From: an uncultured Mycoplasmatota bacterium
GTDB lineage: Bacteria > Bacillota_I > Bacilli_A > RF39 > UBA660
Direction of reading: 5' to 3'
Assembly (NCBI GenBank): GCA_947643405.1
Contig: CANRVY010000004.1
Span: forward strand, 1-64,000
Length of the DNA stretch: 64,000 nt
The position numbers and the translations under genes were made by a program. Position 1 is the stretch's first letter; each line of letters starts with the position of its first letter. Shown one piece after another: positions 55,175 to 63,620 of this stretch. The notes below the pieces were generated by a model. It saw only the letters and a program-made list of their open reading frames with translations, searched no databases and was not told where the DNA came from.

Positions 55175-56431
55175 TTAATATTTTCTAAAGCGATTTGAGA
55201 AAGAACCTCCAGTTGGTGGCGCATTTAATAAAATTCTTGGATTGAACATATTTGGTTCGAATTTAGTATACCAATCTCTAAATTGATAATCTGTTCCATA
55301 ATGTCCATTTGCAATTGTAAAGTGTAAATGCTGTCCTGTTGAACATCTATCCCAAGTTTCTCTAGCTGGATTTCCTCCCATTGTAGCAATTTGTGTATCC
55401 ATTGTTACAATCTGATTCATTTCAACCATAATTGTTCTCAAATGTAAATACATTGTAGTATATTTTTTCCCATTAATATTATGAATAATCATAATTTCAT
55501 TTCCACCACATTCCCAATGACGAACAATTCCAACTACTCTTCCAGGAGCCGCTGCGTAAATTGGAACCGCATCTCCTGATTGAGTCATGTCAAGTCCTCC
55601 ATGGAAATCACAAGTATATTGTCCATTCAACCAATAACAACGGCTTCCAAATTCACTTGTAATTCTTCCACTTATAATCGGCCGGTAAAACGCTGTTCCG
55701 GGTGGCAAAATTTGTGTCCTATTTGTACAAGCCTCAATAGTTTCATTTTCTCCGCATCCCATTTTCTCATAAAATGCGATGTTTTCCTTTTCTAATTTAA
55801 TTGCAGATTCTTTGGACATACCAAGCTCTGAAGTACTTTTAAGTTCTTCTCCTAATTTTTCTTTTTGTTTAGCCAACTCTATTTGTGTGCTTTTTAAGCT
55901 TTCTTGTTTTTCTTCTATTTCTTTTTTCTTCTTTTTGTTATTTTCAATCAGTGTATTATATTCATCTACTAGCTCTTCATTATAAGAAGATAATTGCTCA
56001 GAAATTGCCATTCGATAAATAAAGTCAGTGAAATCTTTTGCACCAAAAGCATATTCCAAATAGGCAGACTCTCCACTTGCGATTTGTAAAAAGTTTACAA
56101 TTTCTTTGATTTCTTTATCCTTCGCTTCTATATCTTTTTCTGCTTGAGTAATTTCACCTTGTAATTCTATCATTTCATCACTCAAACGATTAATCGTATT
56201 CGTATTTTCAGTTATTGAATCAGTAATTCGGTTAATCTCCTCTTGAGTCAATCTTTCCTTTTCTTTATTTTCTTCAAGTTCCCTTTCATAATCCGCTAGG
56301 GATTGACGCATGTCAGCTAGCGTTTGCGAACCTTCAACCGCACTCGCTTGGATACTAGGGAAAAATAGCCCTGGTAATATAATTGCTAATACTAAAGTGA
56401 TATTACATATTTTTTCAAATTTTTTCAACAT
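55175..56431 (-). CDS. M23 peptidoglycan hydrolase with coiled coil
   Basis: A 418-residue exported protein. A signal peptide ends near residue 32 (LPGLFFPSIQASA), a long coiled coil spans about 35-220 (as in EnvC/PcsB-type FtsEX partners), and the C-terminal M23 domain carries the zinc ligands in FHGGLDM and QHLHFTI plus TMYLHLRTI. Four Cys (CGENETIEAC, CYWLNGQYTC) suggest disulphides. It probably cleaves peptide cross-links during division; partner FtsEX is not in view. ATG with AGGTGAAAAG. Confidence 0.88.
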   Translation of the reverse strand: MLKKFEKICNITLVLAIILPGLFFPSIQASAVEGSQTLADMRQSLADYERELEENKEKERLTQEEINRITDSITENTNTINRLSDEMIELQGEITQAEKDIEAKDKEIKEIVNFLQIASGESAYLEYAFGAKDFTDFIYRMAISEQLSSYNEELVDEYNTLIENNKKKKKEIEEKQESLKSTQIELAKQKEKLGEELKSTSELGMSKESAIKLEKENIAFYEKMGCGENETIEACTNRTQILPPGTAFYRPIISGRITSEFGSRCYWLNGQYTCDFHGGLDMTQSGDAVPIYAAAPGRVVGIVRHWECGGNEIMIIHNINGKKYTTMYLHLRTIMVEMNQIVTMDTQIATMGGNPARETWDRCSTGQHLHFTIANGHYGTDYQFRDWYTKFEPNMFNPRILLNAPPTGGSFSNRFRKY

Positions 56432-56439
56432 CTTTTCAC

Positions 56440-57078
56440 CTACTCTTCTCTTAAGGCTTTTCTGATTCCTTTATAGTTTGGACAGTATTTTGATACCAGT
56501 GCCCAAAAATCTCTAGAATGATTAAAATGTCTAAAGTGGGACAATTCATGGATGATTACATAATCTAGTTTAGTACTATCATATTCCATAAGTCTACTAT
56601 TTAATGTAACAGAATTATCTTTGATATTACAAACTCCCCACCTTGTTTTCATCGTTCTAATTTTTAATTTTGGCTTAGGAATAGATTCTTCAAATTGTTC
56701 ATACCAAAACATCAAATGTTCTTCAAATAATTTCTTCATTTCTGATTTGTACCACAAGGCCAATTTTCTTTTGGTTGGAGTAAATATTTTATTTCCAGAA
56801 ATTTCTATACTATCTATTCCAGACACAATAATTATATCATACTTTGTTCCTAAAATATAAAAGTTCTCTTTTTTATCATCTTCTTTTTGACATTTTATTA
56901 TCATCTTTTTTAAAGCCTCGACGTTTTCTTTTAATAACGTTTCGATTTGCCTTTCTGATACCCATCTATTTGTAGTAACAGATATAATTTTTCCACTTTT
57001 TACCCGAATATAAGTATTCTTATTTTTTTTTCTAATAATCTCTACAGGATATATATTTTCCTCTATTTTGAACTCCAT
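56440..57078 (-). CDS. YgjP-like metallopeptidase domain protein (DUF45)
   Basis: A 212-residue DUF45/YgjP protein. The zinc motif is HELSHFRHFNHSRDFW (HExxH plus a distal His), and the strand RTMKTRWGVCNIKDNSVTLNSRLM is the family hallmark. Function is not established; a protease role is assumed. ATG 57078 (MEFKIEEN) is preceded by AGGAG; longer frames overlap the gene upstream. Confidence 0.85.
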   Translation of the reverse strand: MEFKIEENIYPVEIIRKKNKNTYIRVKSGKIISVTTNRWVSERQIETLLKENVEALKKMIIKCQKEDDKKENFYILGTKYDIIIVSGIDSIEISGNKIFTPTKRKLALWYKSEMKKLFEEHLMFWYEQFEESIPKPKLKIRTMKTRWGVCNIKDNSVTLNSRLMEYDSTKLDYVIIHELSHFRHFNHSRDFWALVSKYCPNYKGIRKALREE

Positions 57079-57974
57079 ATATTTGTAAAACTCCTGTTTC
57101 CATTTAAATAAGCATGACGATAACATTTCATTAATGTTTGATGCAAAGTATTCGCAAATGCAATACTTTTATCATCTGATTTATATTGATAAAGAGCATT
57201 CATTTTTTTTAATACAATCGCACTCATTGTAAAATCATGAATTTCTTTTGATTCAGGGAACTCTTTTAGATGGTCCAAATAATTTCCAAATGCCATCCAT
57301 TTTTCATATTCTTCACTATACTGTTCTGTTCTTCGGTATAAGATTGAAAAAAAGAATGGCAAAAATAGAATTGGTAAAACGGTACTATATCCAGTAAATA
57401 AATGATATCCGCCTATAAAATTAACAATCAATAATAATATTCCAAAATTTTTTGCTAGTTTTACCATTGCATAACCTTTTTTTTCATCAAAAAATCTTTT
57501 TTTAGAGGATTCACGACGTAACACATTTTTCCACAAATCAAATTGAAATAAAAATTCTGAATCACCTTTTTTAGTTCCACAAAATATAGCCATTTCTTTC
57601 AAAGAAAATTCGCCCATCTTTCCAATATTCATTAAAAAATCTTTAATAACAGTCTCTGAACGAGTAAGTTTTATCCTACCTGGCGCATTCACAATTTTAA
57701 AGTGATAATCATCTTCATAAAACTTTAATTCCAAAGCTCCTTTTTTTATCAAACTTAATATTACAGTCGTAAAAACTTGCGGTTCAATCTTACGATATAA
57801 TAAAATTGATAGTTCTCCTGCATCCAAATCACTTGGAAGTTCTTCATAATATTTCTGACTTATTTTATTTGGATATGGCTTATAATTATGATTGTATAAA
57901 TAAATAATTAAAGTCATTGCTCCAATATACCATATAATTAATAAAAAATAATAGAGAAAAGTTAAAATTTCCAT
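57063..57974 (-). CDS. DUF2207-like membrane protein
   Basis: A 303-residue protein that matches the C-terminal half of DUF2207 proteins: a first membrane helix (TFLYYFLLIIWYIGAMTLIIYLY), then the YYEELPSDLDAGELSILLY and VILSLIKKGALEL elements, two membrane helices near 180-215 (FGILLLIVNFIGGYHLF, VLPILFLPFFFSILY), and YEKWMAFGNYLDHLKEF. The extracellular DUF2207 beta domain is missing. It overlaps the YgjP-like gene by about 16 bases. Function unknown. Confidence 0.75.
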   Translation of the reverse strand: MEILTFLYYFLLIIWYIGAMTLIIYLYNHNYKPYPNKISQKYYEELPSDLDAGELSILLYRKIEPQVFTTVILSLIKKGALELKFYEDDYHFKIVNAPGRIKLTRSETVIKDFLMNIGKMGEFSLKEMAIFCGTKKGDSEFLFQFDLWKNVLRRESSKKRFFDEKKGYAMVKLAKNFGILLLIVNFIGGYHLFTGYSTVLPILFLPFFFSILYRRTEQYSEEYEKWMAFGNYLDHLKEFPESKEIHDFTMSAIVLKKMNALYQYKSDDKSIAFANTLHQTLMKCYRHAYLNGNRSFTNIWSSK

Positions 57975-57988
57975 TGTTTCACTTCCTT

Positions 57989-58480
57989 TTATTCAAATTC
58001 TATCACATGTTTTATATCGTTGTCATCATTTTGGATTAATTTTAAAGTTGAGGATGGTTTAATTGTAATATCTGATAATTTGTTTAGTTCTATCCATTCA
58101 AACATTTGACTATTATTATCTTTACAAACAAACTTTTCGTCATTGATTTTACCATCATATATTGTCTTATAACAAAAACAATATTGCATTATGTTCGTAT
58201 TTTTAAGTTTTAAAAAGTTTTCTTGAATAGAACAAAGTTTAAATTCCAAATTAAGTTCAAGTTCTTCTAAAATTTCCCTTTTTATCGCATCTAAACTACT
58301 CTCATTCATTTCTATTCTTCCACCAGGTAACATATAAAAGTCTCTATCTTGTATCTTAAATAATAACACTTTTGTTTTATCTTTATTATATATGATAGAT
58401 GAAACCCTTGCATTAAATCTATTATTATCTATTGTATAATCTAAATCCATTTGAATTTCTTTTAAATTATACTTCCCCAT
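57989..58480 (-). CDS. NUDIX hydrolase
   Basis: A 163-residue NUDIX protein. The box is complete: GGRIEMNESSLDAIKREILEELEL (G-x5-E-x7-REIxEEL), so it is probably an active pyrophosphohydrolase on a nucleotide-type substrate. Its ATG (58478-58480) overlaps the stop of the broken RhuM C-terminal piece by 14 bases, so it was once coupled to an upstream rhuM gene. AGAGGG upstream of the ATG. Confidence 0.85.
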   Translation of the reverse strand: MGKYNLKEIQMDLDYTIDNNRFNARVSSIIYNKDKTKVLLFKIQDRDFYMLPGGRIEMNESSLDAIKREILEELELNLEFKLCSIQENFLKLKNTNIMQYCFCYKTIYDGKINDEKFVCKDNNSQMFEWIELNKLSDITIKPSSTLKLIQNDDNDIKHVIEFE

Positions 58481-58930
58481 TATTATCCCTCTTGCTTTCT
58501 TCTAAATACTTATTATAAAATTCATCCATGGAAGAAATATATTTTTGGTCTTGAATAATTCTATATTTTTCATATTCACTTTCTGCTTTTTCAATCGCCT
58601 CTTTATGACTAATGTTTCCCGAATGATTTAAAATTTTTTTCTTCTAAATTTTAATAAATCATCTGTTGCATTAATCCAATCTTGCATTGTCATAATATGT
58701 CTTTCTTTGGCTTCATCTTCAGCAAATCCTAAAAACATATTTGTTAAATCATTTATCTTATTTAGTTCTTCCTCATTCAAATAATTTTTAGCAATAGATA
58801 CATCATATTTATTTATATATTAACCCATCAGGACTATTCTTCCAATTCGTAAGTCCCATGTGTCCATGATTACTGTTCGCTCTTTCATAAATAAGTTCTG
58901 AGGCAGTATGACCAGTTAATGAATACAAAT
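58467..58930 (-). pseudogene. RhuM C-terminal fragment with two frameshifts
   Basis: Three frames together give a RhuM C-terminal half: LTGHTASELIYERANSNHG... then YDVSIAKNYLNEEELNKIND...MTMQDWINATDDLLKF, then LNHSGNISHKEAIEKAESEYEKY, ending EV-stop at 58467. The first shift is a four-base tandem duplication (aaat, near 58815-58820), the second a shortened A-run (about 58635-58642). It has no start of its own and directly follows the intact RhuM gene. It is a remnant of a different, diverged copy. Confidence 0.75.
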
Positions 58931-58934
58931 GACA

Positions 58935-59906
58935 TTATTTATCTAATTCTTTCATTTCTATATTCATAATTTCTAAATAATCTTTTTCAGCACGGGTTAA
59001 ATGATTTCTCATATATTTATCATACTCTTCATGAGCTTTTTTTAGCGCTATTCCATGAGATATTGAGCCTTTAGACTCTAAAATATCATTATGAGTCATA
59101 GTTAAAAAACTATCTAATTCTTTTATCCAATCTTGCATGGTCATTGCTTTTCTTTTCAAAGCATTAATTTCGGCAATATCTAAATAGGCTGAAACTAATC
59201 TATTTAATATTTCAAGTTCATCTAATGTTAAATAATTCTTTGCTATTTCTGTTTCAGACTTTGTAGGTATATCTCCTTTAAAATTAGTAAGTCCAATATT
59301 ATTTTTATTACTATCAACTCTGTTAAATATAATTTCTGCTGCTGTTTTTTTTGAAACCGCAAAGTGCATCTTGTTTTGTACAGTTTTGAAAAAATCTATC
59401 GTAATTTTCTTTTTGGGATTATAATCAATACTTGTTGAATATATATCAAGTATTTTTCTCCAAAAAACTTTTTCACTTGATCTTATATCTCTAATTTTAT
59501 CAAGCAATTCTTCAAAATAAGGATCATTCCCATTATTTTTAAAACGTTCAACATTTATATTATATCCTTTTACTAAATATTCTTTTAATATAGTATTTGC
59601 CCAAATTCTAAACTGTGTCCCACGATTTGATTTTACACGATACCCAATTGCAATTATCATTTCAAGATTATAAAAATTAGTTGGTTTTGTAGAAAATTCG
59701 GAATTACCGAATTTTCTCATTGTATCTTTTTTTTTTAATTCCTGTTCAGCATAAATGTTCTTTATATGTTCATTAATTGTTGACTTTGCTTTATTATATA
59801 GTTTACTTATTTGTTCTTGTGTCAACCAAATATTTTCATTTTCCAAAACAACTTCAACTTTAATAGCATCATTAGTTTCATAAATCAAAAAATTAGTATC
59901 TTTCAA
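58935..59906 (-). CDS. RhuM family protein, intact
   Basis: A 323-residue RhuM-like protein. The N-terminal part has a helix-turn-helix-like segment (WLTQEQISKLYNKAKSTINEHIKNIY) and the family block YNLEMIIAIGYRVKSNRGTQFRIWANTILKEYLVKGY; the C-terminal part has AAEIIFNRVDS, LGLTNFKGD-like and MTMQDWIKELDSF. RhuM was named for a Salmonella island gene; its biochemical role is not known. The start is TTG 59906, eight bases from AGGAGG. A palindrome lies about 40 bases upstream. Confidence 0.85.
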   Translation of the reverse strand: MKDTNFLIYETNDAIKVEVVLENENIWLTQEQISKLYNKAKSTINEHIKNIYAEQELKKKDTMRKFGNSEFSTKPTNFYNLEMIIAIGYRVKSNRGTQFRIWANTILKEYLVKGYNINVERFKNNGNDPYFEELLDKIRDIRSSEKVFWRKILDIYSTSIDYNPKKKITIDFFKTVQNKMHFAVSKKTAAEIIFNRVDSNKNNIGLTNFKGDIPTKSETEIAKNYLTLDELEILNRLVSAYLDIAEINALKRKAMTMQDWIKELDSFLTMTHNDILESKGSISHGIALKKAHEEYDKYMRNHLTRAEKDYLEIMNIEMKELDK

Positions 59907-59943
59907 TATAAATTCCTCCTTACAACTTTAGTTTATTAAATAC

Positions 59944-59965
59944 TGATATTGGTAAACCAATATCA
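59944..59965. promoter_or_regulatory. 22-bp palindrome before RhuM
   Basis: tgatattggt, two A, then the exact inverse accaatatca. It lies 38 bases upstream of the RhuM start codon. It shares the TTGGT half-site with the palindrome before the DUF1016 fragment at 512-537. Confidence 0.65.
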
Positions 59966-60033
59966 TAGTGTGTTATTACTAACTTGACAAAAGAATTATT
60001 TTTTTATATTATTCCCAAAGATATCAGCATAAT

Positions 60034-60516
60034 TTAAATATAATATTCCATATCTTTAACTTCAAATGTATATTTTTTGTTAGCTAAATTTATTGCATCA
60101 TCTATTAATTGATTACCCGCTAAATCTTGATAATTTAAATATTTTTTTACATTGATTTGTTTTACCATAAATCTTCTATATATTTTTCCATTATCAATAT
60201 CAGGTTTAATATCACCAATATTTTTTATCTTTGCAATCATTCTAACTTGTGCATATTTTTTTTGCTCTTCTTCTACTAATAAATAACCTAAATAGTGAAG
60301 ATCCTCTAATTCTATATTTAATTCTTCTAAATATTCTCTTTTTAATGTATCAGAAAAATCATTATCATCAATTTCTGGTCTGCCTCCAGTTAGCTTGTAT
60401 TTATCGTTTTCAACTCGTAAAATGACATTTCCTTCAGAAGAGAAAACAATTCCATATACTTGTTTTACTAAAATTTTTTTTGGTACTGCTTCTTTAACCC
60501 ATGTATATTTAGCCAT
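60034..60516 (-). CDS. NUDIX hydrolase-like protein
   Basis: A 160-residue NUDIX protein with a box GGRPEIDDNDFSDTLKREYLEELNI, close to the consensus (REYxEEL). It differs clearly from the NUDIX protein at 57989-58480. It lies between a broken and an intact RhuM gene. Substrate unknown. AGGAGTGG before the ATG. Confidence 0.8.
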   Translation of the reverse strand: MAKYTWVKEAVPKKILVKQVYGIVFSSEGNVILRVENDKYKLTGGRPEIDDNDFSDTLKREYLEELNIELEDLHYLGYLLVEEEQKKYAQVRMIAKIKNIGDIKPDIDNGKIYRRFMVKQINVKKYLNYQDLAGNQLIDDAINLANKKYTFEVKDMEYYI

Positions 60517-60594
60517 AAAACCACTCCTATTCTACTTATTGTCATAAGTGATATTCTATTATTTTTCTTTCAACTTTTCTACTTGATTTTGATG

Positions 60595-61218
60595 TCAAAT
60601 GTATGCAGTATTACCAGATATTGCAAAATGAAGTTTATTTTGCACAATTTTAAAGAAAGTATAAGCTGTTTCAGATTTAGGATTATAATCCGTTGATGTT
60701 ACAATAAATAAATCTGTTATTTTTTGATATGACATTCTTTCACTTACCCTAATTGTTTTAATTCTTTCAAGTAATTCATCAAAGTATTTCATATCATATT
60801 TATTGCCTTTTATAAATCTTTCATCATTTAAAACAAAGCCTTTAGTCATATATTCTTTTAGTATTTTAGTTGCCCATATTCTAAATTCTGTTGCTTTTTT
60901 AGAATTAATTCTGTATCCAACAGCAATTATGGCATCAAGATTATACATATTAATTTCTGTTGTTTGCGTTTTTCCTTCTATGGCACCATGGATAGTGGTA
61001 TTTTCCATTTTGGAAATAACCATATTTGCTTCTAGCTCTTTTTCATCAAATATATTTTTTAAATGTTTCGATATGGCAGAGATACCAACTTCAAACACTT
61101 TTGACATTCCTTTTTGAGATAGCCATAATGTTTCATCTTTATATATTGCATCAACAATAATATTTCCCTCTTTATTTTTATAAATTAATAAATTATCTTT
61201 CTCTTCTAAATTGTTCAT
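60595..61218 (-). pseudogene. RhuM N-terminal fragment
   Basis: 207 residues covering only the N-terminal two thirds of a RhuM protein (LWLSQKGMSKVFEVGISAISKHLKNIF, YNLDAIIAVGYRINSKKATEFRIWATKILKEYMTKGF, VQNKLHFAISGNTA), then two foreign residues and a stop. The missing C-terminal part resembles, but is not identical in the overlap with, the fragment at 58467-58930. It has a good ribosome site (AAGAGGTG), so a truncated protein may be made. Confidence 0.75.
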
Positions 61219-61438
61219 TTTTCACCTCTTTTTCTTTTGTTTTCATCAAACATATAAAAATTTATTTCTAACAAATCGTCATTTTATGAAGTTCCAGCTA
61301 TGGTTACCTTTATATCTCCATGTCCAAATTGATATTTGTAGAATCTTGTCGATTGTTATTTATGGCTTCCTTATCTTCCCTTTCATTTTAGCATACTTTC
61401 TTAAAAGAAAAAAGATGATTTCACACCTTTTCTCATAA
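61219..61438. other. Intergenic region
   Basis: About 220 bases with no convincing gene. On the minus strand a possible -10 (TAAAAT near 61389) could start a long leader for the RhuM fragment. I see no clear RNA structure. Confidence 0.3.
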
Positions 61439-61888
61439 CTATTTTAGTTTTTTATTGATTTCATGCAAGGTTTTCAAAACATAAGCAAGCCATTTTAAGA
61501 AGACTTCTGTTAAGTAACCTATTAGTAGTAAGAAAATCACAAAAATGATTGCAGGTATCAAAAAAAGTGGTTCCTCTTCTGAAATTGCAAGAATCAAATA
61601 TGATACTCCAGTAATCATCGCACTTACTATAAATAATATTCTAACAAATGTTCCATATCCAAGTAAAAAATTATAATTTTTTCTAATTCCAATTGTATCA
61701 TCTCTTTGAAATGCACGTTTCATCGCTTCTTCTTTGAGTTGTTTTCGAGCTTCTTTTTCAAGTCGCATCGCTTCCTCATAAGAATCATCTACTTCGTAAT
61801 CATCATCTTCATCCCAATCGTCATCTTCTAATTCTGTTTCTTCTAACTCTTCTATTTCTTCTTGTACTATTTCTTTTTTCTTTGCCAT
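61439..61888 (-). CDS. Acidic-tailed membrane protein
   Basis: A 149-residue protein. The first 60 residues are extremely acidic (EEIEELEETELEDDDWDEDDDYEVDD), then a basic helix (EARKQLKEEAMKRAF), and two or three membrane helices (FVRILFIVSAMITGVSYLILAI, PLFLIPAIIFVIFLLLIGYL). No family is recognised. ATG 61888 (MAKKKEI) is seven bases after GGGAGG. It lies downstream of the transporter on the same strand. Confidence 0.65.
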   Translation of the reverse strand: MAKKKEIVQEEIEELEETELEDDDWDEDDDYEVDDSYEEAMRLEKEARKQLKEEAMKRAFQRDDTIGIRKNYNFLLGYGTFVRILFIVSAMITGVSYLILAISEEEPLFLIPAIIFVIFLLLIGYLTEVFLKWLAYVLKTLHEINKKLK

Positions 61889-61956
61889 TCTTGTACCTCC
61901 CAATTATGATTTCATTATATCATACCCAAAAGAAAAGAAGCAACTTTTTTGCCTCT

Positions 61957-63441
61957 TTAAATAAACAATGTAGAAATAATTAATACAAGCATAATGACTA
62001 CAAAAATGCTTAATAAGAATTTCCAAATATATTTTAACCAATCTTTATAAGATACTTCCAAATAGCTTAATCCTGATATCAAAATTACACTAGATGGGAA
62101 CACCATCATTGCAAGTCCATACATTGATTGCAGTGCAAGTCCTACAACTGGTAGAGTTGCTGCATCATATTTGCTTGCTAATAAAGGTCTTGTCTCCCCT
62201 ACTAAGTAATAGAAATCATTATAGAAGAATCCTCCTATAAAAGATAAAACTGATGTAATAAAGAAGTTGAATGATTTGGTTAAATTTAATAAATAGTTAG
62301 TAATTGTTGCAAACATATTTCCTGATTGATTTGTTAAAATAACAGCGAAGAAAATACTACAAATACTTGCATAGAATGCAACTTTTGTCATTCTTTTCGC
62401 ACCTTTAAAGAATCCATCTAAAATTTCATCAAATTTTAAACTGTAAATCCATCCAATCAATAAACTAGAAATAATTAATACAACAGTTAATTCGTAATAT
62501 GACCAATATCCAAATTGAGATAATCCCCCAAGTAAATTTGAAACCAAAGGATAATCTCCAATTTTGATTTCCATAAGTGAAGTATAAATGTCTTGGAAGA
62601 AAGTAACTTTTAGTCCATAAAACCAATTAAACATCATTACCAATGATAAAACGATCGCTAGTAAAAGAATTGTAATCATAGGTGCTACACTTTTATTATT
62701 CTGATATTTCTCTTGGAAAAATAAAATTTTTGATTCTTCCTTTTCTTCTTTTGCAATCACTTCTTCTTTTTTCTTAGAAGTTTTTGTTTCTTTCTTTTCT
62801 ACTTTCTTTTCTTTTTTCTTTGCCATTGCCAAATCAACTCTTGCATATTTTGTTACAAAAAGAATTAATAAGGTTACAAGCATAACAAGTAGAATAATTT
62901 TTGTAAACATTAAATTGTTCACATCTAGTTCTAGATAAGTATTAATATATCCACTTACATTAAACCCATAAGTACTTCCAGTTAATCCTACTAGAATTGC
63001 TCCTACTGTTGCAGCTAATGCTGTTGTTTTTCTCATTCCCATAACAAGGATAACCGTGATAAAGAATGGTACTAATATAAATAATGGAAAACTTAAAGCT
63101 GTTAAAGATGCTAAAAGCGCAAATCCACCAATTACAAGTGATAGAAATAATGTCTCATTTCCTTTCCAATAATTTGCAACTCGTTTTACAAAAGGAACAT
63201 AAGCACCTGTTCTATTTAATACTCCATAAAGACCACCAATCCCTAAAAATACAAGTCCATATTGTAAAAAAGTTCCAATCGTTAATAATGGTAAACGAAA
63301 CAAATGGAAGATTCCTACTGGACTAGTTGTCCCTTCTACATAAGTACCACTTGTCGATGTTCCAACTGGAATAATCCAACTAAGTGCAACTAACACTACA
63401 AAGAAAATCGCAAGTGTTTTCAATAAGTTATGTTTTTTCAT
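61957..63441 (-). CDS. YfcC/DcuC-type anion or amino-acid transporter
   Basis: A 494-residue protein with about twelve membrane helices in two halves, separated by a Lys/Glu-rich cytoplasmic loop (about 210-250). Helical hairpin elements (GLTGSTYGFNVSGY, LTNQSGNMFATITNYL) and the overall pattern fit the YfcC/DcuC/AbgT transporters of the IT superfamily. Substrate unknown: dicarboxylates or basic amino acids are both known in relatives. ATG 63441 (MKKHNLL) is eight bases from GGAGG. Confidence 0.75.
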   Translation of the reverse strand: MKKHNLLKTLAIFFVVLVALSWIIPVGTSTSGTYVEGTTSPVGIFHLFRLPLLTIGTFLQYGLVFLGIGGLYGVLNRTGAYVPFVKRVANYWKGNETLFLSLVIGGFALLASLTALSFPLFILVPFFITVILVMGMRKTTALAATVGAILVGLTGSTYGFNVSGYINTYLELDVNNLMFTKIILLVMLVTLLILFVTKYARVDLAMAKKKEKKVEKKETKTSKKKEEVIAKEEKEESKILFFQEKYQNNKSVAPMITILLLAIVLSLVMMFNWFYGLKVTFFQDIYTSLMEIKIGDYPLVSNLLGGLSQFGYWSYYELTVVLIISSLLIGWIYSLKFDEILDGFFKGAKRMTKVAFYASICSIFFAVILTNQSGNMFATITNYLLNLTKSFNFFITSVLSFIGGFFYNDFYYLVGETRPLLASKYDAATLPVVGLALQSMYGLAMMVFPSSVILISGLSYLEVSYKDWLKYIWKFLLSIFVVIMLVLIISTLFI

Positions 63442-63534
63442 TTTTTTAACCTCCACGTACATTATATCAAAATCATAGAAAATAGAAAAGTTTTTGGAAA
63501 TTTTTTATCATTTTTTCAAAATTTTTTCACATCA

Positions 63535-63564
63535 TTGACAAAATAGTGTCAATTTCTTTATAAT
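63535..63564 (+). promoter_or_regulatory. Promoter of the YtqA-like gene with inverted repeat
   Basis: TTGACA (63535-63540), 18 bases, TATAAT (63559-63564). The -35 box is one arm of ttgaca-aaatag-tgtcaa (63535-63552). Confidence 0.7.
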
Positions 63565-63620
63565 AAATAAAACGAACTATCATATGATTATATTAGAAGT
63601 TCTTGGAAAGGTATTGTTAT

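Noticed and set aside
58924-60610. Simple insertion of a NUDIX-RhuM cassette into one RhuM gene, with inverted ends (atacaaatgacat / atacatttgacat)
   Set aside because: The two RhuM fragments overlap at the break with different sequences, so they are not halves of one gene. The end similarity is short and has two mismatches.
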